A stretch of 64,000 nucleotides of DNA from Curvibacter lanceolatus ATCC 14669 (GCF_000381265.1 NZ_KB906265.1:1-64000); one strand, 5' to 3'; shown: positions 27,504-37,515, numbered from the stretch's first letter. The notes: generated by a model from the sequence alone, not told the origin. Program-made: numbers and translations.

Positions 27504-30500
27504 ATGGGCTCAAGCAGAAAGTGTTCACCCACCATGCATGCGCACGGAACCTCACGCACCGCCGCCGAGAAGCACCCCTATTACATTGCCACTGCTGATT
27601 ACGACGGCCGCCAGATCCACGTCCGGCAACTGCATCAGTTGTGCCATGAGCTGAACACCCGAGGCTTCGAAGCCTTTGTCTGGGGCGCGAGAACCCTCAA
27701 TGGCCACTTGTGGACACCCCAGCTGTCGCTGGAGCAGCGAGCCGCACACTACAAGGCGGGCAAAAAGCCGGTCTGGATCCATCTTGCCCTCGACGGGGTA
27801 CTGCGCCAGCAATCCCACCGGACACTGGCCTACAGCCCCGAAATCCATGCCAGTGACAAATCGCAGATGGGCAAGGGGCGGATCGAATTGGCCCAAGGCG
27901 ACAAGGCCGCCAGCCTCAGCCTGCCCCTGGCCCTGCCCTGGGTGGACAGCACCGTCTTCAGCCCTGCGGCGACCCGACCCGACGGCCCAGCCTTGGTCTA
28001 CGCCGACAAATACCTGAAGGCCGGCGGCAGCCTGCAAGCCAGCCATGCCGACCTGGTGAACCTGGGCGCGCCGTCCAACGCCTTCACCAAGGCCGAAGAC
28101 CGTGCCGAGGCCTTGCGCTCGGCCAGCCTGATCTACTGCTATGAGGCGGGTGTCATCACCGCCGAGGCCTTGCTGTGCGGCTGCCCAGTGGTCTACATCC
28201 AGAATGACCGCACCTTGGCCCTGCCTGCGGCATCGCCCTGGCTGAGCCTGGCCACGGCCTGGGGCGACGACCCGGCCGAGTTGGCCAAAGCCCGCAGCGA
28301 ACTCCCGAGCTACCAGCAACAGCACCTCGCCAATTTCCGCGACAGCGCGGCCGAACTGGACCAGTTCATTGAAGCCACCCAGCGTGCACTCAGGGACATG
28401 CCCTTCGAAGACGCCTGGTCCCACGAGTCCGTCACGCTGATGGGCGAGCTCGTGATCGATGGCAAAGACCTGGCCTCCCACGCGGATCAGGCGAAATACA
28501 CCCGACTGCAGCGACAGTTTCAAACCTGGAGCAAACGCAGCACCCTGCGGGAAATCGATGGCGAGATCTACGGCGAACATGTGGCCCGCGGTGATCTGCC
28601 CGCTTTGGCAGTCTATGTTTACGTTCGCGAAGGTGACCTCGATGGCCTGGCCCAGACGCTGGACAGCCTGGAGCAGAACCTCTACCAAGCCAGCCAGTTG
28701 CACATCCTGGCGGGCTTCGACTGCCCGATCAACCCGGCTGAGTTGGGCCCCCAGTGCGTTTGGCACACCCTGCCCACCGCGCAGGATCCCTTTGCGCACA
28801 CCCTGCCGCAATGGCTGCTGCTGATCGAGTCAGGCACCACGCTGGCCACCCAGGCCCTGGTCGAATTCGCCCTGGCCGCCAAAAACCCGGAGGCCCGACT
28901 GGTGTATGCCGACGAGGCCTTCATCGCAGCCCATGGCCAGGAAACCCCTCATTTCAAGCCCGACCTCAACATCGAGTGGCTGCGCAGCACCAACTACCTG
29001 GGCTCGGCCGTGGCCGTGCGCACGGCGGATTGGCGTCAACAGGGCCTGACGCTGGATTTCGACCGCCTCTACGGCCTGGCGCTGAACCTGTCGCAGAACA
29101 GAGGCAGCATCCACCATGTCGACACGGTGCTTTTCAAGAGCGACGGCCATGTGTCCCCGGCCCGTGAGCTGGCAGAGCTGCAGCAACTTCAGGCGCACCT
29201 GAACAGCCGTGCCTTGCCCGCCCGTGTGCAGGCCCAGAAGATTGCCGGTTGCCGGCAACTCGATTACCAGGGCGCCCAAGCACGGCGCGTCTCGGTGATC
29301 ATCCCGACGGGCTACCAACTCGGCTACCTGCGCTGCCTGCTGAGCTCGCTGCAGCTCTTTGCCGAGCCCGAGTTGCACGAGATCATCCTGGTCACCCAGC
29401 CTGAACACGAGGCCGCCGCACACAACGCGGCCACCTCCGTCACCTTGCCGGTTCCGCTGCACATCGTGTCCACCCCGGCCGGCCCCTACCAACACGGCCT
29501 GGCCCTGAACACCGGGGCCGCAGTGGCCACCGGCGACGTGCTGCTGTTCGCCGACGACGACACCGAGGCCATCCAGCGCACCTGGCTGAGCAGCCTCACC
29601 GCTTACCTGGATCAAGCCGACGTGGGTTGTGTGGCCCCGCGTCTGGTGCTGCAGGTGGGCGACAAACCCACCTTGCAAAGCGGTCCCATGACCCTGGGCA
29701 TCGGGGATTGGGCGGCCAGCTACAACGGCGAGCGCCGGCTGCTCGACGAGCAAGGCGTCTTCTCACGCCTGCAGACATCGCAGGACGTGTCCACCGTGGC
29801 GGGGCATTTCTTCCTGCTGCAACGCTCTCTTTGGCAGCAAATCGGCGGCTTCAACACCGACGACTGCCACACCTTCACCACGGTGCATGATTTCTGCATC
29901 CGCGCCAGCCAGGCCGGGCGCCGGCACATCTGGACCCCGGTCAGCAACGTGCTGCACCAGGGCGGCAAGACGGTGGAGGCCCTGGGCCGCGAAGCCGGCC
30001 GAGCCTACGAGATCAAGTCGGCAGCGCTGCGCGAAAAGCAGTCCTTCCTGACCCGCTGGGTCCAGCACATTGCCCACGACCGAGGCTACAACCGGCACCT
30101 GTCGCTGCAGACCCCCTACGACGTCGAAGCCGATCTGGTGGTCGACTGGATGAGCTCGCGCAAGGACCGGCCGCGGGCCATGGCCTTCCCCATCTCGAGC
30201 GGCTCGGGCCAGTACCGCGTGGTCGAGCCCTTGAACGCACTGCAGCACGCCGGCTTGGCGCAGTCCTGCATTGTGTTCCCGGTCACCCACAGCCTGTACC
30301 GCACACCGACAGCACTCGAGATCACGCGGGTCAATCCGGACCGCATGATCGTGCAGCACTCGATCGGCGACGCCCACCTGCAACTGCTGCGCGACTACCG
30401 CAAGACCAACCCGAACCTGTTCACCATCCAGACGGTTGACGACCTGTTCCACGACCTGCCGCAGAAGCACCACCTGCACAACTACCATCAGCGTGAAGGC

Positions 30501-31169
30501 TATGTGCGCATGCGCGAGGCCATGAGCCTGTGCGACCGCGTGATCGTCTCCACCCAGCCCCTGGTCGACGTCTATGGTGACTACTGCCGCGACGTTCGCG
30601 TGATGCCCAACTGCCTCGATGACCGGGTCTGGGGCCAGTTCTACAAGGCACCAACGCCTCGGTCACGCCTGCGCGTGGGCTGGGCCGGCGCAGCGCAGCA
30701 CCTGGGCGATCTGGAGATGATCGGCGAGGTGGTGGCCCGCTTCAAGGACGAGGTCGACTGGATCTTCATGGGCATGTGCCCCGACAGCCTGCGCCCCTAC
30801 ATCAAGGAATACCACCCCTTCGTGTCGTATGTGGACTACCCGGCCAAACTGGCCTCGCTGGACCTCGACATTGCCATCGCCCCGCTGGAGGACAACCCCT
30901 TCAACCGCTGCAAGAGCAATCTGCGCCTGCTGGAGTACGGCGCCATGGGCTGGCCGGTGGTGTGCTCGGACGTGTACCCCTTCCGCACCGAGAACCCGCC
31001 GGTGATGCACGTGCCCAACGAAAAAGAGGCCTGGATCGAATCGGTGCGGCGCCTGATCGACGACAGCACCTTGCGCCATCAGATGGGTCGGCAATTGAAT
31101 CAGTGGGTCAGCGACAACTTCTACTTGTCCAAGAACACGGACAAATGGTTTTCAGCCATTTTTGATTGA
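27504..31169 (+). CDS. Very large multidomain glycosyltransferase (flagellin glycosyltransferase candidate)
   Basis: This protein has about 1221 residues, no membrane segments, and three recognisable parts. Residues about 15-300 are a GT-B-like module with LRSASLIYCYEAGVITAEAL and LLCGCPVV. Residues about 365-870 contain GT-A (family 2) sequence: a degenerate copy, then a complete one (VSVIIPTGYQLGYLRCLLSS near 593, the metal-binding FADDDTEA near 683, VAGHFFLLQRSLWQQIGGFN). Residues about 890-1221 are a GT4-like module (DRMIVQHSIGDAHLQLLRDY; RVGWAGAAQHLGDLEM; LRLLEYGAMGWPVVCSDVYP). The same N-terminal and GT2-like plan occurs in the broken paralogue at 40797-43860. Position just after fliC2 suggests FliC as acceptor (inference). 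The start is uncertain: ATG at 27504 or 27534, or TTG at 27489. Confidence 0.88.
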   Translation: MGSSRKCSPTMHAHGTSRTAAEKHPYYIATADYDGRQIHVRQLHQLCHELNTRGFEAFVWGARTLNGHLWTPQLSLEQRAAHYKAGKKPVWIHLALDGVLRQQSHRTLAYSPEIHASDKSQMGKGRIELAQGDKAASLSLPLALPWVDSTVFSPAATRPDGPALVYADKYLKAGGSLQASHADLVNLGAPSNAFTKAEDRAEALRSASLIYCYEAGVITAEALLCGCPVVYIQNDRTLALPAASPWLSLATAWGDDPAELAKARSELPSYQQQHLANFRDSAAELDQFIEATQRALRDMPFEDAWSHESVTLMGELVIDGKDLASHADQAKYTRLQRQFQTWSKRSTLREIDGEIYGEHVARGDLPALAVYVYVREGDLDGLAQTLDSLEQNLYQASQLHILAGFDCPINPAELGPQCVWHTLPTAQDPFAHTLPQWLLLIESGTTLATQALVEFALAAKNPEARLVYADEAFIAAHGQETPHFKPDLNIEWLRSTNYLGSAVAVRTADWRQQGLTLDFDRLYGLALNLSQNRGSIHHVDTVLFKSDGHVSPARELAELQQLQAHLNSRALPARVQAQKIAGCRQLDYQGAQARRVSVIIPTGYQLGYLRCLLSSLQLFAEPELHEIILVTQPEHEAAAHNAATSVTLPVPLHIVSTPAGPYQHGLALNTGAAVATGDVLLFADDDTEAIQRTWLSSLTAYLDQADVGCVAPRLVLQVGDKPTLQSGPMTLGIGDWAASYNGERRLLDEQGVFSRLQTSQDVSTVAGHFFLLQRSLWQQIGGFNTDDCHTFTTVHDFCIRASQAGRRHIWTPVSNVLHQGGKTVEALGREAGRAYEIKSAALREKQSFLTRWVQHIAHDRGYNRHLSLQTPYDVEADLVVDWMSSRKDRPRAMAFPISSGSGQYRVVEPLNALQHAGLAQSCIVFPVTHSLYRTPTALEITRVNPDRMIVQHSIGDAHLQLLRDYRKTNPNLFTIQTVDDLFHDLPQKHHLHNYHQREGYVRMREAMSLCDRVIVSTQPLVDVYGDYCRDVRVMPNCLDDRVWGQFYKAPTPRSRLRVGWAGAAQHLGDLEMIGEVVARFKDEVDWIFMGMCPDSLRPYIKEYHPFVSYVDYPAKLASLDLDIAIAPLEDNPFNRCKSNLRLLEYGAMGWPVVCSDVYPFRTENPPVMHVPNEKEAWIESVRRLIDDSTLRHQMGRQLNQWVSDNFYLSKNTDKWFSAIFD

Positions 31170-31289
31170 CCCATTTGCACCGGGAATCAGCCCTTCCATT
31201 CGGAGCGAAGTCAGGACGGGGCCCCTAGAATTGATCAAAGCGCTGTGCTGACGGCGCACATCAATTTCCATCTGCCTGGAGCATCCGAC

Positions 31290-32060
31290 ATGAAAGCAGT
31301 CATCCTGGCCGGCGGGTTGGGCACCCGCATCAGCGAGGAAACCCTGACCCGCCCCAAGCCGATGATCAGCATTGGCGGCAAACCCATCCTCTGGCACATC
31401 ATGAAGATGTACTCCAGCCATGGCATCAACGACTTCGTGATCTGCTGCGGCTACATGGGTTATGTGATCAAGGAGTACTTCGCCAACTACTTCCTGCACA
31501 CCTCGGACGTCACCTTCGACATGACGACCAACCAGATGGAGATCCACGAGCACCATGCCGAACCTTGGCGCGTGACCCTGGTGGACACCGGCGACAGCAC
31601 CCAGACCGGGGGACGTATCCGGCGCATCCGCCGCTATGTCGAGAACGAGCCCTTCTTTTGCATGACCTACGGCGACGGGGTGTCCGACATCGACATCAGC
31701 GCCGAGATCGCCTTTCACCGCAGCCACGGCAAGCTGGCCACGGTGGCCGCTGTGGCGCCTCCGGGTCGCTTCGGCACGCTGGAGATCGCCGATAGTCAAG
31801 TGCAGGCCTTCACCGAAAAGCCCCTGGGCGATGGCAACCTGATCAATGGCGGCTTTTTTGTGCTGTCGCCCCAGGTGCTGGACCTGATCGAGGGCGATGA
31901 CAGCATCTGGGAAGACAAGCCCGTGCACGCCCTGGTGCACCAGCAGCAGCTCGCCGCCTACCAGCACACCGGCTTCTGGCGCCCCATGGACACCTTGCGC
32001 GACAAGACCTACCTCGAAGAACTCTGGGCCAGCGGAGCCGCGCCGTGGAAGAACTGGTGA
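31290..32060 (+). CDS. rfbF: Glucose-1-phosphate cytidylyltransferase
   Basis: RfbF makes CDP-glucose from CTP and glucose 1-phosphate, the first step toward CDP-3,6-dideoxyhexoses. The 256-residue protein is of normal length and has the nucleotidyltransferase signature KAVILAGGLGTRISEET and RPKPMISIGGKPILWHIMK, plus ENEPFFCMTYGDGVSDIDI. GGAG lies eight bases before the ATG at 31290; the frame open to 31245 is not needed. It overlaps rfbG by 16 bp and starts the CDP-sugar operon. Confidence 0.96.
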   Translation: MKAVILAGGLGTRISEETLTRPKPMISIGGKPILWHIMKMYSSHGINDFVICCGYMGYVIKEYFANYFLHTSDVTFDMTTNQMEIHEHHAEPWRVTLVDTGDSTQTGGRIRRIRRYVENEPFFCMTYGDGVSDIDISAEIAFHRSHGKLATVAAVAPPGRFGTLEIADSQVQAFTEKPLGDGNLINGGFFVLSPQVLDLIEGDDSIWEDKPVHALVHQQQLAAYQHTGFWRPMDTLRDKTYLEELWASGAAPWKNW

Positions 32061-33112
32061 ACCGCCGCTTCTGGGCCGGCAAGCGCGTCTTTCTGACCGG
32101 TCACACGGGCTTCAAGGGCAGCTGGCTGAGCCTGTGGCTGCAGGCCCTGGGGGCCGAAGTCTGGGGCTTTGCCCTGCCGCCCGGCACCCCCATCAACCTG
32201 TTCGAGCTGGCCTCAGTGGCCCAGGGCATGCAGTCCCGCTTCGGCGACATCCGCGACCTCGATGCGCTGAGCCAAGCCATGGCCCAGGCCCGACCGGACG
32301 TGGTGCTGCACCTGGCCGCCCAGGCGCTGGTGCCCCTGTCGTACGAGCAGCCCCTGGACACCTTTGCCACCAATGTGATGGGCACCGCCAACGTGCTGGA
32401 AGCCGTGCGCCGCACCCCCGGCGTGCGCGCGGTGGTGGCCATCAGCAGCGACAAGTGCTACGAAAACCAGGAGTGGGTGTGGGGCTACCGTGAAACCGAC
32501 CCCATGGGCGGGTACGACCCTTACTCGGCCAGCAAAGGCTGCACCGAATTGGTGGTGGCCTCGTACCGGCGCTCCTTCCTGAACGCGGCCAACGTGCCGG
32601 TGGCCAGTGCCCGCGCCGGCAATGTGATTGGCGGAGGCGACTGGACGCCCACCCGCCTGGTGCCCGACGTGCTGGCGGCCTTCTCGGCGCAACAGGCCGT
32701 CACCCTGCGCCAGCCGGGTGCGATCCGGCCCTGGCAGCATGTGCTGGAGCCCCTGAGCGGCTACCTGGCCCTGGCCCAACGCCTGCACGAGCAAGGCATG
32801 GCCTGGGCCGAAGGCTGGAACTTCGGCCCGCACGAATCCGACGCCCGCACCGTGGGCTGGGTGGTGCAGGAGCTGGCACGCCGCTGGGGCCCGGATGCGC
32901 GCTGGCAAACGGAGACCCAGGCCCAGCCCCATGAAGCCCACACCCTGAAGCTGGACTGCAGCAAGGCCCACAGCCGCCTGGGCTGGCAACCCCGCTGGCG
33001 CGCCGACACCGCCTTGCAACGCACCCTGGACTGGCACCGCGCCTGGCAGGCCGGCGCCGACATGCGCCAGCAGACCCTGGACCAAATCACCGAATTCGAA
33101 AGCGCCGCATGA
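32045..33112 (+). CDS. rfbG: CDP-glucose 4,6-dehydratase
   Basis: RfbG converts CDP-glucose to CDP-4-keto-6-deoxyglucose. The 355-residue SDR has the NAD-binding motif [20 protein letters not shown], the catalytic region ([29 protein letters not shown], giving YxxxK) and the family-specific [13 protein letters not shown] and [15 protein letters not shown]. It overlaps both neighbours (16 bp with rfbF, 4 bp with rfbH), indicating coupled translation. Confidence 0.96.
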   Translation: MEELVNRRFWAGKRVFLTGHTGFKGSWLSLWLQALGAEVWGFALPPGTPINLFELASVAQGMQSRFGDIRDLDALSQAMAQARPDVVLHLAAQALVPLSYEQPLDTFATNVMGTANVLEAVRRTPGVRAVVAISSDKCYENQEWVWGYRETDPMGGYDPYSASKGCTELVVASYRRSFLNAANVPVASARAGNVIGGGDWTPTRLVPDVLAAFSAQQAVTLRQPGAIRPWQHVLEPLSGYLALAQRLHEQGMAWAEGWNFGPHESDARTVGWVVQELARRWGPDARWQTETQAQPHEAHTLKLDCSKAHSRLGWQPRWRADTALQRTLDWHRAWQAGADMRQQTLDQITEFESAA

Positions 33113-34473
33113 GCCTGACCCGACACCAGCTGACCGCCGCCGCCGATGGCCAGGTCCACCTCAACCTGCCGGAACTGGCCGGCCAGGAGCTCGAAATCAT
33201 CGTGCGCCCGGCCCGCGCCGCAGCCACAGCCCCGGCCTGGCGCGCCGGCATCGACGCCATCCCGCCCTCGGGCAAGGTGGTGGGCGATCCCGAAAAAAAC
33301 GCCATGATCGATGCCGCGCTCGACGCCTGGCTGACCACGGGCCGATTCAACGACGCCTTCGAGAAACGCCTGGCCGATTTTGTCGGCGTCAAGCACGCGC
33401 TGACCGTCAACTCGGGCTCCTCGGCCAATCTGGTGGCCTTCTCCACCCTGACCTCGCCACGCCTGGGCATCCGCGCCATCCGCCCCGGCGACGAGGTGAT
33501 CACCGTGGCCGCCGGCTTTCCGACCACCGTCAACCCCATCATCCAGAACGGTGCCGTGCCGGTGTTCGTCGATGCCGTGCTGCCCACCTACAACATCGAC
33601 GTGTCGCAGCTGGAGGCGGCCCTGTCGCCCCGCACCAAGGCCATCATGATTGCCCACACCCTGGGCAACCCCTTCGATCTGGATGCCGTGTGCGCCTTTG
33701 CCCAAGCCCATGGCCTGTGGCTGGTGGAAGACTGCTGCGATGCCCTGGGCTCGACCTGGAAGGGCCGCAAGGTGGGTACTTTCGGACACCTGGCCACCCT
33801 GTCGTTCTACCCCGCCCACCACATCACCATGGGCGAAGGCGGCGCGGTGCTGACCAGCGACCCGGAGCTGCGCCAGATTGCAGAATCGTTCCGCGACTGG
33901 GGCCGCGACTGCTGGTGCAAGCCCGGCTGCGACAACACCTGCGGCAAGCGCTTCAATTGGCAACTGGGCAGCCTGCCGGCCGGTTACGACCACAAGTACA
34001 CCTACAGCCACCTGGGCTACAACCTCAAGATCACCGACATGCAGGCCGCCTGCGGCCTGGCCCAGCTGGATCGCCTGGAGGGCTTTGTGCAGGCGCGCAA
34101 GGACAATTTCGCCTACCTGAGCGAGCAACTGAAAGACTGCGCCGACCTGCTGGTGCTGCCCGAGGCCACCCCGGGCAGCGACCCGTCGTGGTTCGGCTTC
34201 CCGATCACCCTGCGCCCCGAGGCCGGGCTCAACCGCCAATACCTGCTGCAGTACCTGGACGAGCACCGCATCGGCACGCGTTTGCTGTTTGCCGGCAACC
34301 TGATCCACCAGCCCTACATGCAAGACCGGAACTTCCGCGTCGTGGGCTCGCTGAAGGCCGCCGACCAGATCATGAACGACACCTTCTGGATCGGTGTCTG
34401 GCCCGGGCTGAGCCGGGCCCAGCTCGACTACATGGTGAGCCAGCTCCGGCAGGTGCTGGGCCTCAACTTCTGA
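33109..34473 (+). CDS. rfbH: CDP-4-keto-6-deoxy-D-glucose 3-dehydrase (E1)
   Basis: E1 removes the 3-hydroxyl of CDP-4-keto-6-deoxyglucose using PMP and a [2Fe-2S] cluster together with a reductase (E3). The hallmarks are visible: His in place of the usual PLP lysine ([16 protein letters not shown]), and the iron-sulfur cysteines with exact E1 spacing C-x57-C-x-C-x7-C (from EDCCDALGS to [13 protein letters not shown]). The 454 residues include an unusual start: residues 1-45 ([19 protein letters not shown]) do not look like the normal RfbH N terminus but like a small beta-rich antitoxin-type domain. ATGA overlap with rfbG. No E3 reductase gene is seen in the window. Confidence 0.95.
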   Translation: MSLTRHQLTAAADGQVHLNLPELAGQELEIIVRPARAAATAPAWRAGIDAIPPSGKVVGDPEKNAMIDAALDAWLTTGRFNDAFEKRLADFVGVKHALTVNSGSSANLVAFSTLTSPRLGIRAIRPGDEVITVAAGFPTTVNPIIQNGAVPVFVDAVLPTYNIDVSQLEAALSPRTKAIMIAHTLGNPFDLDAVCAFAQAHGLWLVEDCCDALGSTWKGRKVGTFGHLATLSFYPAHHITMGEGGAVLTSDPELRQIAESFRDWGRDCWCKPGCDNTCGKRFNWQLGSLPAGYDHKYTYSHLGYNLKITDMQAACGLAQLDRLEGFVQARKDNFAYLSEQLKDCADLLVLPEATPGSDPSWFGFPITLRPEAGLNRQYLLQYLDEHRIGTRLLFAGNLIHQPYMQDRNFRVVGSLKAADQIMNDTFWIGVWPGLSRAQLDYMVSQLRQVLGLNF

Positions 34474-34483
34474 GCACCAGGTC

Positions 34484-35728
34484 ATGTCCACCCTCGACAG
34501 CGCCCCGACCGCAACAGGGCCAGGCCTTCCTGGTGAGGACCGGGCCTGCCTGCGACCCTGTCCGGTCTGTGGCAGCACCGAGGCGCAAGCCCTCAAAACG
34601 CTCTCCCTGCCCCAGCCTTCGGGCTCGCCACTGCCCGGCGGCTACCGGCTGATGGCCTGCCACGCTTGCGATCTGGTGTTTGCCGAGACGCCGGCGCCGC
34701 AATCTGCCTACGACCTCTACTACCAGCGCTGCGCCAAGTACGGCGGCCCCACCGGCACCGGCGCCGGCCTGCACCCTGCCGACCAGGCCCGGCTGGAGCA
34801 ATTGGCCGATCGGCTGCTGAGCTGCCTGCCTCGGCCCCAAGCCCGCGTGCTGGACCTGGGCTGCGGTGCGGGCGGTCTGTTGGCGGTTCTGCAGGCGCGA
34901 GGCCTGTTTCAGGTCGAAGGCCTGGACCCCGACCCCAGTGCCGTGCAAGCGGCGCAGGCCCGCGGCCTGCGCCTGCGCGAAGGCCTGATCCACGAAGCCG
35001 CCACGCGCTGCGTCGGCGAGCGCTACGACCTGATCGTGCTCTCACATGTGGCCGAACACCTGCGCGACCTCCAGGGCCTGCCGGGCCTGGCCCGGCTGCT
35101 GACGCCTGAGGGCAAGCTCTACATCGAGGTCCCCCACCCGGTGGGCTACGCCTGCGGCGAGCGCCCGCCCTACTACTACTTCGACAGCGAACACATCAAC
35201 CACTTCAGCGCCCAGGCCCTGGCCCGGCTGCTGGCCCCGGCGGGGCTGCAGTTGCACAGTGCCGAGGCGGTGAGCCTGACCCTGTCCGACGGTGGCCACT
35301 ACCCGGCGCTGGCCGTGGTGGCCGGCCGGGGGGCCACGCCAGCACTGCCCCCTCAGCCCTCGACCGTGCATGCGGTTCAGCGCTACCTGGCCGACTGCGC
35401 CCAGGGTGCCACCCTCGTGCCCCAGCCGCCCCTGCCCGCCCAAGGCCCGGTGCTGGCCTGGGGTGCGGGCTCCTGGGCCCAGCGCCTGCTGGGCCAGGGC
35501 CAGTTGCCGCGCGATCGCCTGGTGGCGTTTCTCGACAACGACCCCAACAAACAAGGTCTGCAACTCGACGGCCTGCCCATCGTGCCTCCTGCGCTGGGCC
35601 TGCAACAGCACCCGCAGGCGGCCATCCTGGTCTGCGTGGCCATCGACCCGCAGCAAATTGCCACTGCCCTCGACGCCTTGGATCCCGGGGCCCGGCAACG
35701 ACTCCACTTTCTGAGCGACCCGCTATGA
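34484..35728 (+). CDS. SAM-dependent sugar C-methyltransferase-like protein
   Basis: The 414-residue protein has the three-part plan of nucleotide-sugar C-methyltransferases such as TylC3: an N-terminal zinc-binding pair (RPCPVCG ... MACHACDLVF), a class I SAM domain (ARVLDLGCGAGGLLAVL, YDLIVLSHVAEHL) and a C-terminal Rossmann-like domain (VLAWGAGSWAQRLLGQG, VAFLDNDPNKQGLQLDGLPI). EHINHFSAQALARLLAPAG matches the middle of this family. It may methylate a carbon of a keto-sugar made by the preceding genes. The stop overlaps the next start (ATGA). Confidence 0.85.
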   Translation: MSTLDSAPTATGPGLPGEDRACLRPCPVCGSTEAQALKTLSLPQPSGSPLPGGYRLMACHACDLVFAETPAPQSAYDLYYQRCAKYGGPTGTGAGLHPADQARLEQLADRLLSCLPRPQARVLDLGCGAGGLLAVLQARGLFQVEGLDPDPSAVQAAQARGLRLREGLIHEAATRCVGERYDLIVLSHVAEHLRDLQGLPGLARLLTPEGKLYIEVPHPVGYACGERPPYYYFDSEHINHFSAQALARLLAPAGLQLHSAEAVSLTLSDGGHYPALAVVAGRGATPALPPQPSTVHAVQRYLADCAQGATLVPQPPLPAQGPVLAWGAGSWAQRLLGQGQLPRDRLVAFLDNDPNKQGLQLDGLPIVPPALGLQQHPQAAILVCVAIDPQQIATALDALDPGARQRLHFLSDPL

Positions 35729-37515
35729 ACCTCTCCGAACGCATCGCCGACTGGCTGGTCCAGCAAGGCATCACCCAGGTCTTTGCCGTCACGGGCGGCG
35801 GCGCCATGTACCTGAACCAGGCCCTGGGCTCCCACCCGGGCCTGCAATGCACCTACCTGCACCACGAACAGGCCTGCGCCATGGCCGCCGAGGGCTACGC
35901 CCGCATCGCCGGCAAGCCGGCGGTGGTGATGGTGACCACCGGGCCTGGCGGCATCAATGCGCTCAACGGTGTGTTCGGGGCCTACACCGACTCGATTCCC
36001 ATGCTGGTCATCAGCGGCCAGGTCAAGCGCGCCACCTGCCTGGACTACACCCCGGTGCCCGGTCTGCGCCAACTCGGTGACCAGGAAGGCCCGGTGCTGC
36101 AGATGGCCCGCCCGGTGACCAAGCTGGCCGAAGGCGTGGGCAGCCCCGAGGCCTTGATGACCCTGCTGCCGCAAGCCCTGGCCACCGCCGTGGGGGGGCG
36201 CCCCGGCCCGGTCTGGCTGGACATTCCCCTGGATGTGCAGTCGGCCGAATGCGGCCCCATTCCAGCCCCTGTCTTCACCCCGCCGCTGACGCCGGCCACC
36301 CTGGAGGCCGATGGCGATCAGATCGCCCAACGCCTGGCCACCGCCCAGCGCCCGCTGATCCTGGCCGGCACAGGCGTACGCCTGGCCCAGGCCGAACAAG
36401 ACCTGCTGGCCTTTGCCGAAGCCCACGGCATTCCCGTGGCCACCGCCTGGACGCACGACCTGATCGCCAGCGACCACCCCCTGTTTGCCGGCCGCCCCGG
36501 CACCATCGGCACCCGACCCGGCAACTTCTGCCTGCAGGCGGCCGACCTCGTGATCGTGATCGGCTCACGCCTGAACATCCGCCAGGTCAGCTACAACTGG
36601 GACACCTTCGCCAAAAACGCCTACGTGGTGCAGGTCGACGTGGACCCCGCCGAGCTGACCAAGCCCCTGGTGCAGGCCGATCTGAAAATCACGGCCGACG
36701 CGCGCGTCTTCCTGCAAACCCTGCGCGAGCGCTGCCAAGGCGGCTTGCCCAGCTATGCGGCCTGGGTCGCCTGGTGCCAGGACATTCGTCGGCGTTACGG
36801 TCTCGCAGCACCTGAGCCCAAGGGCCCCGCCATCCACCCGTATGCGCTGGTCGAGCGGGTTTGCGCCCAATTGCGCGAGGACGACATCCTGGTCTGCGGC
36901 AATGCCTCGGCCTGCATCCTGCCCTTCCAGCTCGCCCCGCTCAAAAAAGGCCAGCGCCTGTTCAGCAACTCGGGCTCGGCCTCCATGGGCTACGACCTGC
37001 CCGCAGCCCTGGGGGCCGCCACCGCAGCCCCCCAGCGCCGCGTGATCTGCTTTGCTGGCGACGGCAGCCTGCAGATGAACCTGCAAGAACTGCAAAGCCT
37101 CAAGAGCCTGGGTCTGAATGTGCTGGTGGTGGTGATCGACAACGGCGGCTACCTGTCGATCCGGCTCACGCACGACAACTTCTTCGGCCGCATCGTGGGC
37201 GCCACACCGGCCTCGGGCGTGGCCTTTCCCGACTTCGCCCGCCTGGCCACGGCCTTCGGCCTGCGCACGGTCGACGTGCGCAGCAGTGCCGACCTGCCGG
37301 CCCTGGACGCAGCCTTGCAGCAGAACGGCCCGCAATTGCTGGCCGTGACGGTGGACCCGGAGCCCGGCTTCGAGCCCCGCATCAAGTCGCGCGCCCTGCC
37401 CGAGGGGGGGTTTGCCACCCCCGAGCTGGACGACATGTTCCCCTTCCTGCCCGCAGAGGAAGTCGCGGCGGTACGCGCCGAGGCCGCCCGCCTCGTTTCT
37501 CATGGAGGGCACTGA
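35725..37515 (+). CDS. Thiamine-diphosphate enzyme of the YerE / acetolactate synthase family
   Basis: The 596-residue protein has all three ThDP-enzyme domains: an N-terminal PYR domain with the catalytic Glu in YLHHEQACAMAAEGYARIAG, a central domain, and a C-terminal PP domain with ThDP/Mg motif FAGDGSLQMN ... NGGYLSIR. In Yersinia, YerE adds a two-carbon unit from pyruvate to the C4 keto group of CDP-3,6-dideoxy-4-ketoglucose to form the branched sugar yersiniose. Because this gene follows rfbF-rfbG-rfbH in one operon, the same chemistry is the best inference here. The alternative, acetolactate synthesis for amino acids, is unlikely given the lack of an ilv context. Confidence 0.85.
   Translation: MNLSERIADWLVQQGITQVFAVTGGGAMYLNQALGSHPGLQCTYLHHEQACAMAAEGYARIAGKPAVVMVTTGPGGINALNGVFGAYTDSIPMLVISGQVKRATCLDYTPVPGLRQLGDQEGPVLQMARPVTKLAEGVGSPEALMTLLPQALATAVGGRPGPVWLDIPLDVQSAECGPIPAPVFTPPLTPATLEADGDQIAQRLATAQRPLILAGTGVRLAQAEQDLLAFAEAHGIPVATAWTHDLIASDHPLFAGRPGTIGTRPGNFCLQAADLVIVIGSRLNIRQVSYNWDTFAKNAYVVQVDVDPAELTKPLVQADLKITADARVFLQTLRERCQGGLPSYAAWVAWCQDIRRRYGLAAPEPKGPAIHPYALVERVCAQLREDDILVCGNASACILPFQLAPLKKGQRLFSNSGSASMGYDLPAALGAATAAPQRRVICFAGDGSLQMNLQELQSLKSLGLNVLVVVIDNGGYLSIRLTHDNFFGRIVGATPASGVAFPDFARLATAFGLRTVDVRSSADLPALDAALQQNGPQLLAVTVDPEPGFEPRIKSRALPEGGFATPELDDMFPFLPAEEVAAVRAEAARLVSHGGH

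Noticed and set aside
32761-34596. A 611-codon minus-strand frame opposite rfbG/rfbH
   Set aside because: Both plus-strand genes are complete with diagnostic motifs; the antisense product is low-complexity Gly/Arg/Gln/His-rich.
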